Of a stretch of 64,000 nt of DNA, positions 35,427 through 46,796 are shown piece by piece. The position numbers were made by a program, and so were the translations under genes. Each line of letters begins with the position of its first letter. Position 1 is the stretch's first letter. Source of the stretch: Desulfofustis sp. PB-SRB1 (GTDB taxonomy: Bacteria > Desulfobacterota > Desulfobulbia > Desulfobulbales > Desulfocapsaceae). The notes under the pieces were generated by a model. It had not been told where the DNA came from. It searched no databases and saw only the letters and a list, made by a program, of their open reading frames with translations. The stretch covers positions 1-64,000 of the forward strand of contig JAEQMT010000064.1 of assembly GCA_016722945.1 (NCBI GenBank), in the 5' to 3' direction.

Positions 35427-38400
35427 TCAGGGAGGGTCGTCATCACAGCCGCAGTCAGGCAGGCACTCGCCCCCTCCGACAATGGGCGCCGGCGGTGGTT
35501 TGGGCTTGGAAGAGCCACCGCCTCCACCGCCGATGGTAATACCACCTCCGCCACCGCCACCACCACCACCGCCGCCGCTACCGCCGCCGCCACATTCACC
35601 CCAACTGCGGGAGAAGCAGTGACATGATGTACCGCCGCTCCACTCGCCATTAATGCATTCATACTCATAGTCGGTGCAGATACACTTCTGATAGCTGTGA
35701 CAGCCGCCGCCGCTCTCCTCTTCCTGCGACAATGACTTGAGACAGGTGATCCGGTAGGGAATGGTGATTGACTGCTTGGCATCCAGACTGTCGGGAAGCC
35801 CTTCCAGCAGTTCATACTTGAAATTCTCGTCATCGCCGGGGAATTTGAACTGGAGGTTGTCGGCCCGGATAAAGCCGTGATTGGTGAGGGTGAACTCCCC
35901 GTTATAGACCATGCCGGTCTTCAGATCGGGCAGGGTGATGGAGGGTGGATCGCTCACCACCACCGCGGCCGGCACATCGGTCTCAAAGGTAAGGGTGAGG
36001 ATAATCTCATAGCGATCCTCGATGGTGATCTCGGTAACCTCCCAGGTGACCGTCACCAGGTTGTAGTCGAGAAACACATCCTGGTTGACAATCAGACCCG
36101 GCTTGACATGAATCCGGCCGATTTTTTCCTGATGGCTGGGCGCTGAAACCCGGTATTTATACCAGCCGGCCGGTAGCTCCTCGTAGGCCACCTCGCCGAG
36201 GCCATCAGTGGTTGCCAGCGGCTCGGAGGCAAGGGTCTGCTCGTTTTGCAACAAAATCTTCGCCCCGGCCAGCCCTTCGACCAGCGCGCCCGCCTCATCG
36301 CGGGTGCCGGTATAGATATCAGACACCTTGAACAGCGCCCCGCCCTGACCGTCCTCATTGACGGTGACAAAGAGATAGATCGGGGTGTCCTCGTAGTTGT
36401 CGCTGGTGATATCCAGGGTGAACTGGTAATTGCCGGGGGCGATTGTTTGCCCCGGTGCGAAGATGATCGGCACCTCACGCTCTTCACCCACTTTCAGATC
36501 GCCCAGCTCGGGGGCAATGGCCAGCTTCACCCAGGACGGCGCGGGTCGGCCGTCAAGATCGGTGATTGCCAGACGGATTTGTTCCTGGGCGGCCAGCCCC
36601 TTGTTGGTCAGGGTGATGGTCTCGGTGATCAGGCCGTCCTGAATCACCCCGCTCTCCACCCGGTTCGGACTGAAGTACAGGGCCGGGGTCGCGGTGGAAA
36701 AAGCGGTATGCACGGTAACCGTCGCCCAGCCTTCGGGCCCCGATTCATCGCTCACCACCCGGAAGATCACCCGGCCGGATTCGTCCGCCCGGTTATTGGC
36801 CCAGATGTCAATGGGCAGGGAGATGCGCTGGGTGGCGCCAAGCCGCGGGATTGGGTTTTCCAGGGTGACGGAGACGCCCTCCGGCAGGGCGCCTCCCGGC
36901 TGATCGGCGGGGTCATAGACCAGCCGCAGATTAGTCAGCTCGGTGCCGACCCCGGTGCGCACCTGGATGGGGATGGTGTATTCGTAGTTACGCGGGATGT
37001 TGAGATCAAACACCCAGGGGGTGACGATCACCTTGGTGATCACAAAGCTCGCCTGCACCGACCGATCAAGCAGATCAGGATGGACGGCGCGCACCTCGTA
37101 GATGCCCGATTCCTCCGGCAGCGGGGTAAAGGTGTAGGAAAAGCCGCCTACCTCGTTGGTATACACCTGGCCGCCACGCTCGTAGCCATCCACTGTAATG
37201 GTTACATCAAGGGGTACGGCGGCCAGTGACACGCCGCTGTCCCGATCGATGGCATGACCGGTGATGATAATATCCTCATCGCCGGTTGATACCGCCGGGT
37301 TGACGCCGGTGATATCGCCATAGTAGCTGGTGTCCACCAGGCTTAAAGCAAATTCACCGGCCAGCCCCTGCATGACCACCTCGTCGGCCCTGGTCTGATG
37401 ATACGAGACGGTGTCGATCACCAGCCGCACGACCACCTCGTCGGGCGCCCCGGCCGGAACCAGCAGCTCGGTGGCTGCCGAGGTAAAGGCGGCGCCGGCG
37501 GGGATCCGGGTGACCACATTCTGGTTGCTCAAGGTTACCTGGTCAGTGCCGCCGAACTGACGGAACGGCGCCGTGCTGAGCAGGTTGCCGTCGGTGTCGA
37601 GCAGCTGCCAGCGGATGGTCGAGGAGGGTTTGTTGCCGGCACTGGTGGCGGTGATGATCTCGATCTCCTCATCGCCGCTGTTTTCCAGACGGAACCAGAC
37701 GGAACCGTTGCCGCCACGCAGAAATTCCTCGTTACCGAACTGCAGCACCAGCATGCCGTCGATGACATCCACCTCATCGTCACGCACCAGCTCGATGGTC
37801 TGCCCCACCTCGGGGGTGATGGTGGTGGTGACGGTGGCGCTGCTCAGCGCATCCAGATCGTCATAGCCGCCAACGATGACGGGCAGCAGCGCAAACTCAC
37901 CACCTTCCAACGACACCGGCGCCGTGCCATGGGTGCGACCGCCGATATCAACGCTCAGGCCGATATTTGCTATCGGGGTGCTGCCCAGGTTCTTGAGCCG
38001 GTAGGTGAGATGATTCATCACCCCGCGCCTGATCACGTTGTCGGGCAATAGCTCGGCGTAGAGGCGCGGCAGGGTGATGGTGTGCGGCAGGCTCTCAAAA
38101 CCGTTGGCATCCACCGCGGTCACCACGAAGCTGCGTTCCAGGCCGTTATACCCCGCATCGACGTAGCGCTGCGTGGTGAGCGGCGTATCGGTGAGCAGGG
38201 TGCGGGCCGTGCCGCTTTGCAGGTAGACGTTGTAGCCGCGCAGGCTGGTATGTTTGGGATGGTTCCAGCTCAGTTCAGGTAGCCCGATGCCCTCCTGGCG
38301 CAGGGTCAGGGAGTTGACCGGCAGCAGCGCGAAGTTGCGATAGGCTGAGTTGGACGGCGCCGATTCATTGCCCAACGCGTCAAAGGCGGTAATCACATAG

Positions 38401-41400
38401 CAGTGATCGGTGGCCGATGGGGTCGGGTCGATTACCGTGGTTTGGGCAATACCGGTGACCAGCGGGGTCAGACCATCCACCGAGGTAATCTCGATGCCGG
38501 CGGCCCGATAGAGACCATAGGTGATCGATTCATTTCCAGCCGGCGGCTGCCAGGCAAGCATAATGCCCTGGGGCGTGAGGCTTAAGGTAAGTTCGCGGGG
38601 TGCACCGGGGGCGGTGCCGTCGGTAATTACCAGCCGCTCGGCGGTGGGGCCGCTCAGGGAGTGACGATCACCCTCCCGGCGCAGGGTGGCCAGTGAATAG
38701 TACCAGCTCCCCTCGGCGGGTGGGGTATCGGTAGAGGCCAGGGTGTCGACCTCGGCCAGCGGGGTCGGCGCACTCTCATCGATGTGACGCCGATAGAGCT
38801 GATAGCCGGCCGCCTCGGCCACCGGTTCCCAGCTCAATGCCACCGAGCCGCCCGGCTGGGCGGCGGCGGTAAACCCAAACGGGGTGGGCAGCGGCGGCAA
38901 CTCGTCCTGATAGATCTGAAACTGATTGGCCGCCCGGATATCGGTGGCGACATTATCCAGGTCATCACTGCCCTGGTAGAGAAAGCGCAGGGTCTCAGCC
39001 GCCGGCTGACCGGCGTCGGACGGCAGCAAAAAACTCACCTGCCACGCCTGGGCCTCGTCCGGGCGTGGGCTCACCTCGGTTATACCGCTCAGCTCAACGG
39101 GCATCCGCCCCTGGCCGGAAAGCTGGTATGAAAGCGTCGGGGTGGCGCCGGGGGTGACCGGCTCGTTCAGGCCAAACCGGGCGATGATCTCCGGCTGGGC
39201 GCCGGCGTCGATGGGATGGGGCGGGATAACATCCAGGGAAATCACCGCGGGCCCGTCGGTATCGATGCTCAGGGTCTGGGCGCCCTGGATTTCGGTGCCC
39301 CGGTTACCGGCCGCATCACGGCCGGAAAACAGGATGGATGCGGTGCCCGACGGGGTGAACTCTTCCACCGGGTAGCTGCCCCGATAAATGAGTTCTTCGT
39401 CCTGCTGCATGCGCACCGCATACGGGGTGCCGCCACTGGGAACGATGGAGACAAAGGGCGCCGCCTGCAGCGGCTCGTTCACCTGCACGGTAAGCTCCAG
39501 CAGTCCCGGAGCCAGCCGCGTACCATCGGTGGCGCCGTGGTGGGTGAATTCCATGGGGCCGGCGACAGGCGGCAGACGATCAGATATCGCACTGATCTCT
39601 TCGGAGAGCAACCCCTCGTTGCCGGCCTTGTCGACGGTGCTGACCCGGTAGAACCAGGTAGTGTCTTCAGGGGTCAGATCCATGAAGGTGACATCGTCAT
39701 AAGGCTCATCGGTAAGACGCTGGGCCCCGGCCTGATCGGCAAAGGTGGTGTCGCTCCGGTAGACATGATAGCCGCGTACCTGTTCCAGCTCGGCCGGCCG
39801 CCAGCGCAGTTTGAGCTGGCCGCTGGCGCGCGGCTCGATACTGAGGTTGATGGGCGCCGACGGCAGGGCGGTATCGACACTTACCCGCAGCGGCGCACTG
39901 GGGTCGCTCACCCCGGCCCGGTTGCGGGCCATGGCGGTGATGGTGTTGTCTCCTTCGGCGAGCTCCACTTCGGCTGCAAAGAGGCCGTCCCGGCTGACGG
40001 GCAGCCCGGTTATGGTCACCGCGCCGTTGACACGCAGCTCGGCGGTGGTGCCCACCACGGCGCTGCCGCGCAGGGTGATGCGTGGTTCATTGGTGAGCAA
40101 TCGGTCTTCAGGGGCGAGAATTTCCGGGGCGGCCGGGACGGCCAGCCCGATCTCAGCGGTAAAGCTCACCTCGCTGCGGTTGCCCTGGGTATCGTAGGCC
40201 GCTATGGTCAGGGTGTGGTCGCCGTCGGTGAACGAGGCCGGATCAAAGCGCCACCGGTAGAGCGGTGCGGGCAGATAATCGGTGGCCTGTTTCACCTCGT
40301 CGATGATAAACTCCACCCGGGTCACGGCGATGGGATCGGTGGCCTGGACGCTGATGGATACCGCCCGGCTCACCAGCAGCCCGGTAGTGAGGATGGTGTC
40401 GTCGGCGTAGACCGCGACAATCTCCGGCCCTTCGGTATCGGCGCTGGGGGTTGCCTCCACCGCGTCTACCTCGGGGGCCGTCCCTTCTGAGATATTGATT
40501 GTCTGTACCGCGAAATAGTAGGTGGTATCGTTGGTCAGCCGGGCGATATTGATCCGCGGCTCGCTGGTGGCGGCGCGTGGTTCCAGTTCGGCCACTGAGC
40601 TGAACGGCGACTCGGAGACGTAGATCAGATACTGTTTTACCCACTGGGCCGGGGTGATCGGCTCCCACGCCAGGGCGACATAGCCTGAATAGGGCGTTGC
40701 CGTGGTGATGGCGGGATTGGCCAAAACAGTTACGCCGGTGATACGCTCGGTGGCGGAGCGGTTGCCGGTCTCATCGATGGCGGTGATGGAAACCGGATAG
40801 CCGGTGGCCGGGGTAAGTGAGTGTTCCGTATGGCTGGTGGTACCAGGCGCCAGGGTAATGGGCTCACCGCCGTCAAACACCAGTTCATAGCCGGCCAGAT
40901 CGAGACCGCTGTCAACCGAGCCCACCCAGGTGAAGGTAAGCGAATCGCCCTCGTTGACACTGCGCAGGCGGGTGATCGGCTCGGGCGGCTCGATGTCGGT
41001 CAGGGTGGCACGCACCGGGGTCACCGAGGTGTGGGCGTTGTCCTTGTTGTCCACCGCCACCACCGCAAAGAAGTAGCGGGCCTCTCTGTCAAGAGAGGTG
41101 GCATGATAGCTGAAGGTGCCCGCCGGGACGGTGGCCACTGGAGTGAGATCGGCCAGCTGGGTAAAGAGCGACTGCTGGTAGTAGATGCGATAGGCCGCCA
41201 CATCGCCCTGGATGGCCTCGTCATAGCCGCTCCAGTCAAGCAGCGCCGCGGTGCCGCTGCCCTCACCGTCAACGGTCAGGGTATCGACGCTGAGTGGCGG
41301 GGTCTCATCGTAGACGATGGTGGCACGCACCGGATCGCTGATATTGCCGGCCCGATCTCCTGAGGTGATCTCCAGGACGTTATCCCCTTCTTGCAGGGTG

Positions 41401-44400
41401 ATCTGGTGCGACCAGTCGGTCTGCCCGGTGATCTCGATAACCTGGCTGCCGTTGAGGCGGATGGAACTGTTTGCTTCTTTAGTGCCGGTGAGGGTCTGGA
41501 TAATGAAGCTGGTGGGGCTGGTGACGGCATTCAGGGTCGGGGTGGCGGGAGCGGTGCCGTCATGGGTGAAGGAAAAGGCCCCTTCACCCCCGTTGCCCAC
41601 CAGGTCGCGGGCCGTCACCCGCAGGGTGAACAGGTCTTCGGCAAAAGGCTGGGCCGGGGTGAACACGACGGTAGCACCGTCCACCAGCGCCCAGCTGCCC
41701 GCCACATCACGGCCGGCGCCGTCAAAGCATTGCGCACTGGCAAGGGTGATACGCTCGTCAAGGCTGGTCTGCTCCTCGCTGAACACGAACCGGGCGGTGG
41801 CCGGCGGGCTCTGGTGGTAGGAGTTGTTCGCCGGCGCGGTGGAGATAAGGGTCGGGGCGGTGGTATCACGGACGATGGTAAACGGGGTCGGCTCACTGAG
41901 GTTGCCGGCCCGGTCGCGGCTGCGCAACTCATAGCTGTTCTCACCTTCCGTGAGGGTGAGTGAGGCCGACCAGCGCAGCGCATCGTCCAGGGGAACGAGT
42001 TCATTGCCACTGAGCAGGATGGCGGTGCCCGACTCCTTGTCACCGGCCAGATCTACGGTTGTATCTTTAGTGGGAGTTGTCACCGGGTCCAGGCCTGGTG
42101 ATGCCGGCGGTGCGAAATCCACCGTGAAGCTCACGGTTTCCGTACGGCTGTTGCCCAGCGGTGTATCGGTGGGGGTGATGGTCACCGTATAGACCCCGTC
42201 GCTGAGCGGGCTTGCCGGGGTAAAGGTGAGCACCGAACCATCAAGCGCCCAGCTGCCGGCAACCGGCTCACCCAGCTGATTGACCACCGTACCGGTGCCG
42301 CTTGTCGCCGGATCCAGCCCGGTGCTCTGCTCCACCAGGCTCAGCTGCACCATCGATACCGGCCGGGCCACAAAGGCATCGGCGGCCGGTGATGAGGATC
42401 CCAGGTGGGGGGCGGTGGTGTCTTTGATAATGCGGGTGGTGACCGGACTGCTGAGCAGGCCGATCGCCGAGCGTGAACGGATGGTAAGGGAATTGGCCCC
42501 TTCCGCCAGGCTATACTCGTATGACCACGATTCCAGGGCATTGGGCAAGACAACCACCGAGCCGTTAATGGTGATACCGGTGTCCGCATCCTTGCCGCCG
42601 GTCAATAGGGCGGTGGTGGCGCCGGTGGGGGTGGTGAGCGGATCGACGGTGGGCGGGGCGGGCGGATTATACAGGCTCAGCCAGCCCGAGTAGTCCACCT
42701 CGCCCAGCGACCCGTTGTCGTAGCGGTCGTAGATGGCCGGCAGGTTGGTGGGGTTGGTCGTATAATTGATGAAGTTGGTGGTATCAGCCCCCCACCAGTT
42801 GCCGCGTGCATCGATGGCGTGAGCGGTTGGGTTATAGAGGTCATACCCGCTGCCGTAGAGACCGTTGTTGGTCAGACTGATCGGGCCGGTCACCGCCAGG
42901 TGGATGCCGTGGCCCTGGTTGTCGTAAATGGTATTGGCACTGATCTCCGGCAGCAGCTCGGTGGCCGCGTGGGTGCTGGGCACAAAGACGATCCCGTCGC
43001 CGTTGCTATAGATCTCATTGTGGCTGAGAAGCGGTTGCAGGGCGCCGTTGGTAACGGTTACCTGCACTCCGGTTGCATTTTGATAGATGGTATTGTTGGT
43101 AAGAGCCAGGCTGGATGCACCGTTGGTGTTGTAGGAGGCGGCAACGCCGATACCCGCCCCATGGATCTCGGTAGCATCGATGGTGACGCTGCTCACCGAC
43201 GAGGAACTGGTGGCCAGGGCGATTGCTTCGGGGCCGTAATGTTCGATGGAACTGGCGCCGATGGTGACGTCCAGCTGAGACCGGTTGGTGGCCGTGCAGC
43301 TCAATCCTTGGGTGCCGTTGCCTGCAACCATACTCTGCCGCATAGTGATGGCGAGCGTGCTGTCGGCGCCGCTGGTCTGGCAGGAGATGCCGGCTCCACC
43401 GTTGGCGTCAAACATGCTCTGGCTGATGTCCGCCGCAATTGCACCGCCGCCGCTGCTGCTCAGGGTGATGCCGGCGGTGCTGCTGCCGGTGAGCCGGCTG
43501 TGGGCGAGCGACAGCGCACCACCGGTCAGGCTGAGCCCGGACTCGGCATCGCTGATCACCGTATGCTCAAGTTCTATGGTACCGCTGCCGCGAATGCCCA
43601 CCCAGTCACCGGGCGCACCGCCGCGATAGTGGCTGGAAACAAAGGTGATGGGAGCGCTGTCGGTACCCAGGGCGCGGAGATTGCCACTGATAATCAATTC
43701 GGTTTTGGAGGGGGCGGCGCCGCCGTAGGTGCTGTCATGCAAGGGTGGTACGAGAATCGTCGTTCCCGGCTGGATGGTCAGGGTCACCCCGGCGGGCACC
43801 ATGATATCGCCGCGCAGCGCGACCGTACCCGACCAGCTCTCATCGGACTGGACGGTACCAAAGCTGGTATAGGAGGTGGAGTCAACCGTCAGATAACGGG
43901 CCGGTTCGGGTTCCTCGATATACTCACCAGATATCACCCGCGAGCGGATGGCGTAGGTGCCGTCCACCGGTGCAGTCCAATTGTAGCTCCAGAACTCGGT
44001 GCCGGTGGCCGCCTGCCAGGTGGCCCCGTCATCAACCGATACCTCGACCCGGTCTATACCATCGGCTGCGTACGCCACCCCGCTGATCGTCAACTCAGGA
44101 TGCTTTACCGTCAACTCATCTTCTGGATTAACGAGGCGTGAAAACGGCTCGGCAGGCGCAACAAACGATTCACTCAGCCACGGTTCGTACGCCACCGATC
44201 CCTTGGCGCCGTCATCATAGATATCGTGGATACGGCTGATGTCCCTGGGGTTATCGCCCAGATTCATCTGAGCGGTCGTCTCATTGCCCCACCAGTTGTA
44301 GCGCGCGTCAACCGGCCCGGCGCCGTCATTATACACCTCATGGGCGCCGTCATTGCCCAAGTTGTTGTAATGGACACGGCTCAGAACACTGTTACTTACG

Positions 44401-46796
44401 CGAATGCCAGCGCCGCTATTGCCGCCAAACTCATTGAAAGCAATCAACGGCACATCGCTTGAACTCAACTCCAAACCGTTACCACCGTTGCCGCTCATCG
44501 TGTTGTTCAACACCACCGGCGAACCGGGCGCGCTCACCCACAAACCGTCACCACCGTTGCCGCTGATCGCATTGGACAACACCCGCGGTGAACCCGATAC
44601 GTTTAACTCCGCACCACGATCGCCGTTACCCGTGATCTCATTGGATACAAGCCTTACCACCGTCGTGCCATAATAGGCCCGCCGACCCCGAATGCCGCCG
44701 CCGTTGCCGGTGAGCACATTGCCCTCTAGCTCCGCCTCCAGACGCGAAGATGCCTGATTATAATGTCGATAAGAATCGGTATGAATATCAATGCCCCATG
44801 AACTGTTGTTCACCACCTGATTGCCCGTTACCACCGGTGACATGCTCGTTGAGTACGTATGCCGATCAGAGTATACATAACAATCAATACCCGTTGCTAC
44901 ATCACGCACCGTATTGGTGCTGATCTCCAGCTCGTCTGACACTGCGTCGTCACCATTGTACAGATACAACCCCGTACCCGTATCATACACCTCATTGCCG
45001 CTGATCGTCGCATCCGCCTCGGTATTGGCATGCCCCGCATACCCGTACAGACCATAGGTGCCCACCCCGTACACCGTGTTGCCCACTACACTCAGGGCAC
45101 TGCGCGCACCATTGTCCGTCTGCCAGCTGATACCCCAGCCACCCACATCATGAACCTCGTTATCACTGATGCTTCCACTCACCCGCGTACTCGCTCCGCT
45201 CATCACCAACCGGATACCCTTGCCGCCATGCTCATACACCGTATTGCCATCGAGCGTCACCGTGCGACCGGAACCAGAACTCATCGTCACCGCGATCCCA
45301 TTGCCTCCGCCATGCCGAAAGACGCTCTCGATGATGGATATCGCGCCGGATCCCTCACTGCTGTTCACCGCAACACCCCAACTCCCATACTCCACAATAG
45401 TATGCGATAGTGCAACCGTGCCCCGACCCGTTACCCGGATACCGCCCCAGTCACCCGCCGACGGAGCAGCGCTGCTCGACGTGAAGGTGATCTCAGAACC
45501 TACACCGCCGGCAACAAGCAGATCACCCGCCACCATCAACTCGGAACGCGATATATCGGAACCACTCCCCTGATCATCGGACAAGGCCTGGAACCGAACC
45601 GTCGTCCCCGCCGCAAGGCTCAGGGTGAGTCCTTCCGGCACCGTCACGTCGCCAGTCAACACCACCTCACCGTCCCACGTCTCATCGCCCGTCAAACTCC
45701 CGCTCGTGGTCGGCAGGGTCGAATCTACCGTAAACAGATGGGCCGGTGCCGGCGCCTCGATATAGTCTCCCGATATCACCCGCGAGCGAATCGGGTAGCT
45801 GCCGTCACCCGGCGCATACCAGGTGTAGCTCCAGAACTCGGTGCCGGTGGCCACCTGCCAGGTGGCCCCGTCATCAACCGATACCTCTACCCGGTCAATA
45901 CCATCGGCTACGTACGCCACCCCGCTGATCGTCAACTCAGGATGCTTTACCGTCAGCCCGTCTTGTGGATTGATAAGCCGTGAAAACGGCTCGGCAGGTG
46001 TTGCAAACGAAGAATCCAGCCACGGGTCGTACGCCACCGATCCCTTGGCGCCGTCATCATAGATATCATGGATACGGCTGATGTCCCTGGGGTTGTCGCC
46101 CAGATTCATCTGAGCGGTCGTCTCATTGCCCCACCAGTTATACCGCGCGTCCACCGGCCCGGCGCCGCCGTTATACACCTCGTGGCCGCCATCATTGCCC
46201 AAGTTGTTGTAATGGACACGGCTCAGCACACTGTTGCTTACGCGAATGCCAACGCCGCTATTGCCGCCAAACTCATTGAAAGCAATCAACGGCACATCGC
46301 TTGAACTCAACTCCAAACCGTCGCCACCGTTGCCGCTGATCGTGTTGTTCAACACCACCGGCGAACCGGGCGCGCTCACCCACAAACCGTCACCACCGTT
46401 GCCGCTGATCGTGTTGGATGAAACCAGCGGTGAACCCGATACGCTTAACTCCGCACCACGGCCGCCGTTACCCGTGATCTCATTGGATGCAAGCGTCACC
46501 ACCGTCGTGCCATAGCCAGCCCGCCGACCCCGAATACCGCCGCCATTGCCGGTGATCACATTGCCCTCTGCCACCGCCTCCAAACGCGAAGAAGCCCAAT
46601 TACTATATCGATAAGAATCGGTATGAAGATCGATGCCCCATGAACTATTGTTCACCACCTGGTTGCCCGTTACCACCGGTGACATACTCGTTGAGTACGT
46701 ATGCCGATCAGAGTATACATAACAATCAATACCCGTTGCTACATCACGCACCGTATTGGTGCTGATCTCCAGCTCGTCTGACACTGCGTCGTCACC
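35427..46796 (-). CDS. Giant beta-helix/Ig/FN3 surface protein, C-terminal part
   Basis: It continues the protein that begins at 53121; an extra G at 46797 shifts the frame. From the N-side: the last beta-helix units (to about 42700; NWWGAD/NWWGN blocks), bacterial Ig-like and SbsA-like domains with TTAP linkers (about 42650-41280), a series of fibronectin type III domains (about 41280-38150, DxxAPxxP linkers with W...A...GY patterns), CARDB-like and other beta-sandwich domains (about 38050-36450), a carboxypeptidase-regulatory-like domain (about 36330-36080), then a Cys-rich segment, a run of glycines (about 35530-35600) and a Pro/Cys tail (GGGECLPDCGCDDDPP). No sortase or transmembrane anchor is visible. 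Confidence 0.85.
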   Translation of the reverse strand, partial: GDDAVSDELEISTNTVRDVATGIDCYVYSDRHTYSTSMSPVVTGNQVVNNSSWGIDLHTDSYRYSNWASSRLEAVAEGNVITGNGGGIRGRRAGYGTTVVTLASNEITGNGGRGAELSVSGSPLVSSNTISGNGGDGLWVSAPGSPVVLNNTISGNGGDGLELSSSDVPLIAFNEFGGNSGVGIRVSNSVLSRVHYNNLGNDGGHEVYNGGAGPVDARYNWWGNETTAQMNLGDNPRDISRIHDIYDDGAKGSVAYDPWLDSSFATPAEPFSRLINPQDGLTVKHPELTISGVAYVADGIDRVEVSVDDGATWQVATGTEFWSYTWYAPGDGSYPIRSRVISGDYIEAPAPAHLFTVDSTLPTTSGSLTGDETWDGEVVLTGDVTVPEGLTLSLAAGTTVRFQALSDDQGSGSDISRSELMVAGDLLVAGGVGSEITFTSSSAAPSAGDWGGIRVTGRGTVALSHTIVEYGSWGVAVNSSEGSGAISIIESVFRHGGGNGIAVTMSSGSGRTVTLDGNTVYEHGGKGIRLVMSGASTRVSGSISDNEVHDVGGWGISWQTDNGARSALSVVGNTVYGVGTYGLYGYAGHANTEADATISGNEVYDTGTGLYLYNGDDAVSDELEISTNTVRDVATGIDCYVYSDRHTYSTSMSPVVTGNQVVNNSSWGIDIHTDSYRHYNQASSRLEAELEGNVLTGNGGGIRGRRAYYGTTVVRLVSNEITGNGDRGAELNVSGSPRVLSNAISGNGGDGLWVSAPGSPVVLNNTMSGNGGNGLELSSSDVPLIAFNEFGGNSGAGIRVSNSVLSRVHYNNLGNDGAHEVYNDGAGPVDARYNWWGNETTAQMNLGDNPRDISRIHDIYDDGAKGSVAYEPWLSESFVAPAEPFSRLVNPEDELTVKHPELTISGVAYAADGIDRVEVSVDDGATWQAATGTEFWSYNWTAPVDGTYAIRSRVISGEYIEEPEPARYLTVDSTSYTSFGTVQSDESWSGTVALRGDIMVPAGVTLTIQPGTTILVPPLHDSTYGGAAPSKTELIISGNLRALGTDSAPITFVSSHYRGGAPGDWVGIRGSGTIELEHTVISDAESGLSLTGGALSLAHSRLTGSSTAGITLSSSGGGAIAADISQSMFDANGGAGISCQTSGADSTLAITMRQSMVAGNGTQGLSCTATNRSQLDVTIGASSIEHYGPEAIALATSSSSVSSVTIDATEIHGAGIGVAASYNTNGASSLALTNNTIYQNATGVQVTVTNGALQPLLSHNEIYSNGDGIVFVPSTHAATELLPEISANTIYDNQGHGIHLAVTGPISLTNNGLYGSGYDLYNPTAHAIDARGNWWGADTTNFINYTTNPTNLPAIYDRYDNGSLGEVDYSGWLSLYNPPAPPTVDPLTTPTGATTALLTGGKDADTGITINGSVVVLPNALESWSYEYSLAEGANSLTIRSRSAIGLLSSPVTTRIIKDTTAPHLGSSSPAADAFVARPVSMVQLSLVEQSTGLDPATSGTGTVVNQLGEPVAGSWALDGSVLTFTPASPLSDGVYTVTITPTDTPLGNSRTETVSFTVDFAPPASPGLDPVTTPTKDTTVDLAGDKESGTAILLSGNELVPLDDALRWSASLTLTEGENSYELRSRDRAGNLSEPTPFTIVRDTTAPTLISTAPANNSYHQSPPATARFVFSEEQTSLDERITLASAQCFDGAGRDVAGSWALVDGATVVFTPAQPFAEDLFTLRVTARDLVGNGGEGAFSFTHDGTAPATPTLNAVTSPTSFIIQTLTGTKEANSSIRLNGSQVIEITGQTDWSHQITLQEGDNVLEITSGDRAGNISDPVRATIVYDETPPLSVDTLTVDGEGSGTAALLDWSGYDEAIQGDVAAYRIYYQQSLFTQLADLTPVATVPAGTFSYHATSLDREARYFFAVVAVDNKDNAHTSVTPVRATLTDIEPPEPITRLRSVNEGDSLTFTWVGSVDSGLDLAGYELVFDGGEPITLAPGTTSHTEHSLTPATGYPVSITAIDETGNRSATERITGVTVLANPAITTATPYSGYVALAWEPITPAQWVKQYLIYVSESPFSSVAELEPRAATSEPRINIARLTNDTTYYFAVQTINISEGTAPEVDAVEATPSADTEGPEIVAVYADDTILTTGLLVSRAVSISVQATDPIAVTRVEFIIDEVKQATDYLPAPLYRWRFDPASFTDGDHTLTIAAYDTQGNRSEVSFTAEIGLAVPAAPEILAPEDRLLTNEPRITLRGSAVVGTTAELRVNGAVTITGLPVSRDGLFAAEVELAEGDNTITAMARNRAGVSDPSAPLRVSVDTALPSAPINLSIEPRASGQLKLRWRPAELEQVRGYHVYRSDTTFADQAGAQRLTDEPYDDVTFMDLTPEDTTWFYRVSTVDKAGNEGLLSEEISAISDRLPPVAGPMEFTHHGATDGTRLAPGLLELTVQVNEPLQAAPFVSIVPSGGTPYAVRMQQDEELIYRGSYPVEEFTPSGTASILFSGRDAAGNRGTEIQGAQTLSIDTDGPAVISLDVIPPHPIDAGAQPEIIARFGLNEPVTPGATPTLSYQLSGQGRMPVELSGITEVSPRPDEAQAWQVSFLLPSDAGQPAAETLRFLYQGSDDLDNVATDIRAANQFQIYQDELPPLPTPFGFTAAAQPGGSVALSWEPVAEAAGYQLYRRHIDESAPTPLAEVDTLASTDTPPAEGSWYYSLATLRREGDRHSLSGPTAERLVITDGTAPGAPRELTLSLTPQGIMLAWQPPAGNESITYGLYRAAGIEITSVDGLTPLVTGIAQTTVIDPTPSATDHCYVITAFDALGNESAPSNSAYRNFALLPVNSLTLRQEGIGLPELSWNHPKHTSLRGYNVYLQSGTARTLLTDTPLTTQRYVDAGYNGLERSFVVTAVDANGFESLPHTITLPRLYAELLPDNVIRRGVMNHLTYRLKNLGSTPIANIGLSVDIGGRTHGTAPVSLEGGEFALLPVIVGGYDDLDALSSATVTTTITPEVGQTIELVRDDEVDVIDGMLVLQFGNEEFLRGGNGSVWFRLENSGDEEIEIITATSAGNKPSSTIRWQLLDTDGNLLSTAPFRQFGGTDQVTLSNQNVVTRIPAGAAFTSAATELLVPAGAPDEVVVRLVIDTVSYHQTRADEVVMQGLAGEFALSLVDTSYYGDITGVNPAVSTGDEDIIITGHAIDRDSGVSLAAVPLDVTITVDGYERGGQVYTNEVGGFSYTFTPLPEESGIYEVRAVHPDLLDRSVQASFVITKVIVTPWVFDLNIPRNYEYTIPIQVRTGVGTELTNLRLVYDPADQPGGALPEGVSVTLENPIPRLGATQRISLPIDIWANNRADESGRVIFRVVSDESGPEGWATVTVHTAFSTATPALYFSPNRVESGVIQDGLITETITLTNKGLAAQEQIRLAITDLDGRPAPSWVKLAIAPELGDLKVGEEREVPIIFAPGQTIAPGNYQFTLDITSDNYEDTPIYLFVTVNEDGQGGALFKVSDIYTGTRDEAGALVEGLAGAKILLQNEQTLASEPLATTDGLGEVAYEELPAGWYKYRVSAPSHQEKIGRIHVKPGLIVNQDVFLDYNLVTVTWEVTEITIEDRYEIILTLTFETDVPAAVVVSDPPSITLPDLKTGMVYNGEFTLTNHGFIRADNLQFKFPGDDENFKYELLEGLPDSLDAKQSITIPYRITCLKSLSQEEESGGGCHSYQKCICTDYEYECINGEWSGGTSCHCFSRSWGECGGGGSGGGGGGGGGGGGITIGGGGGGSSKPKPPPAPIVGGGECLPDCGCDDDPP

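Noticed and set aside
35354-35833. 159-residue frame overlapping the end of the giant gene
   Set aside because: It is an alternative reading of the poly-Gly/Pro-coding region, with Ala/Val runs and no start signal.
36246-44141. Long plus-strand open frames opposite the giant beta-helix/FN3 gene (up to 440 residues)
   Set aside because: They repeat with the antisense repeats, lack ribosome-binding sites and known domains, and are shadows of GC-rich coding sequence.
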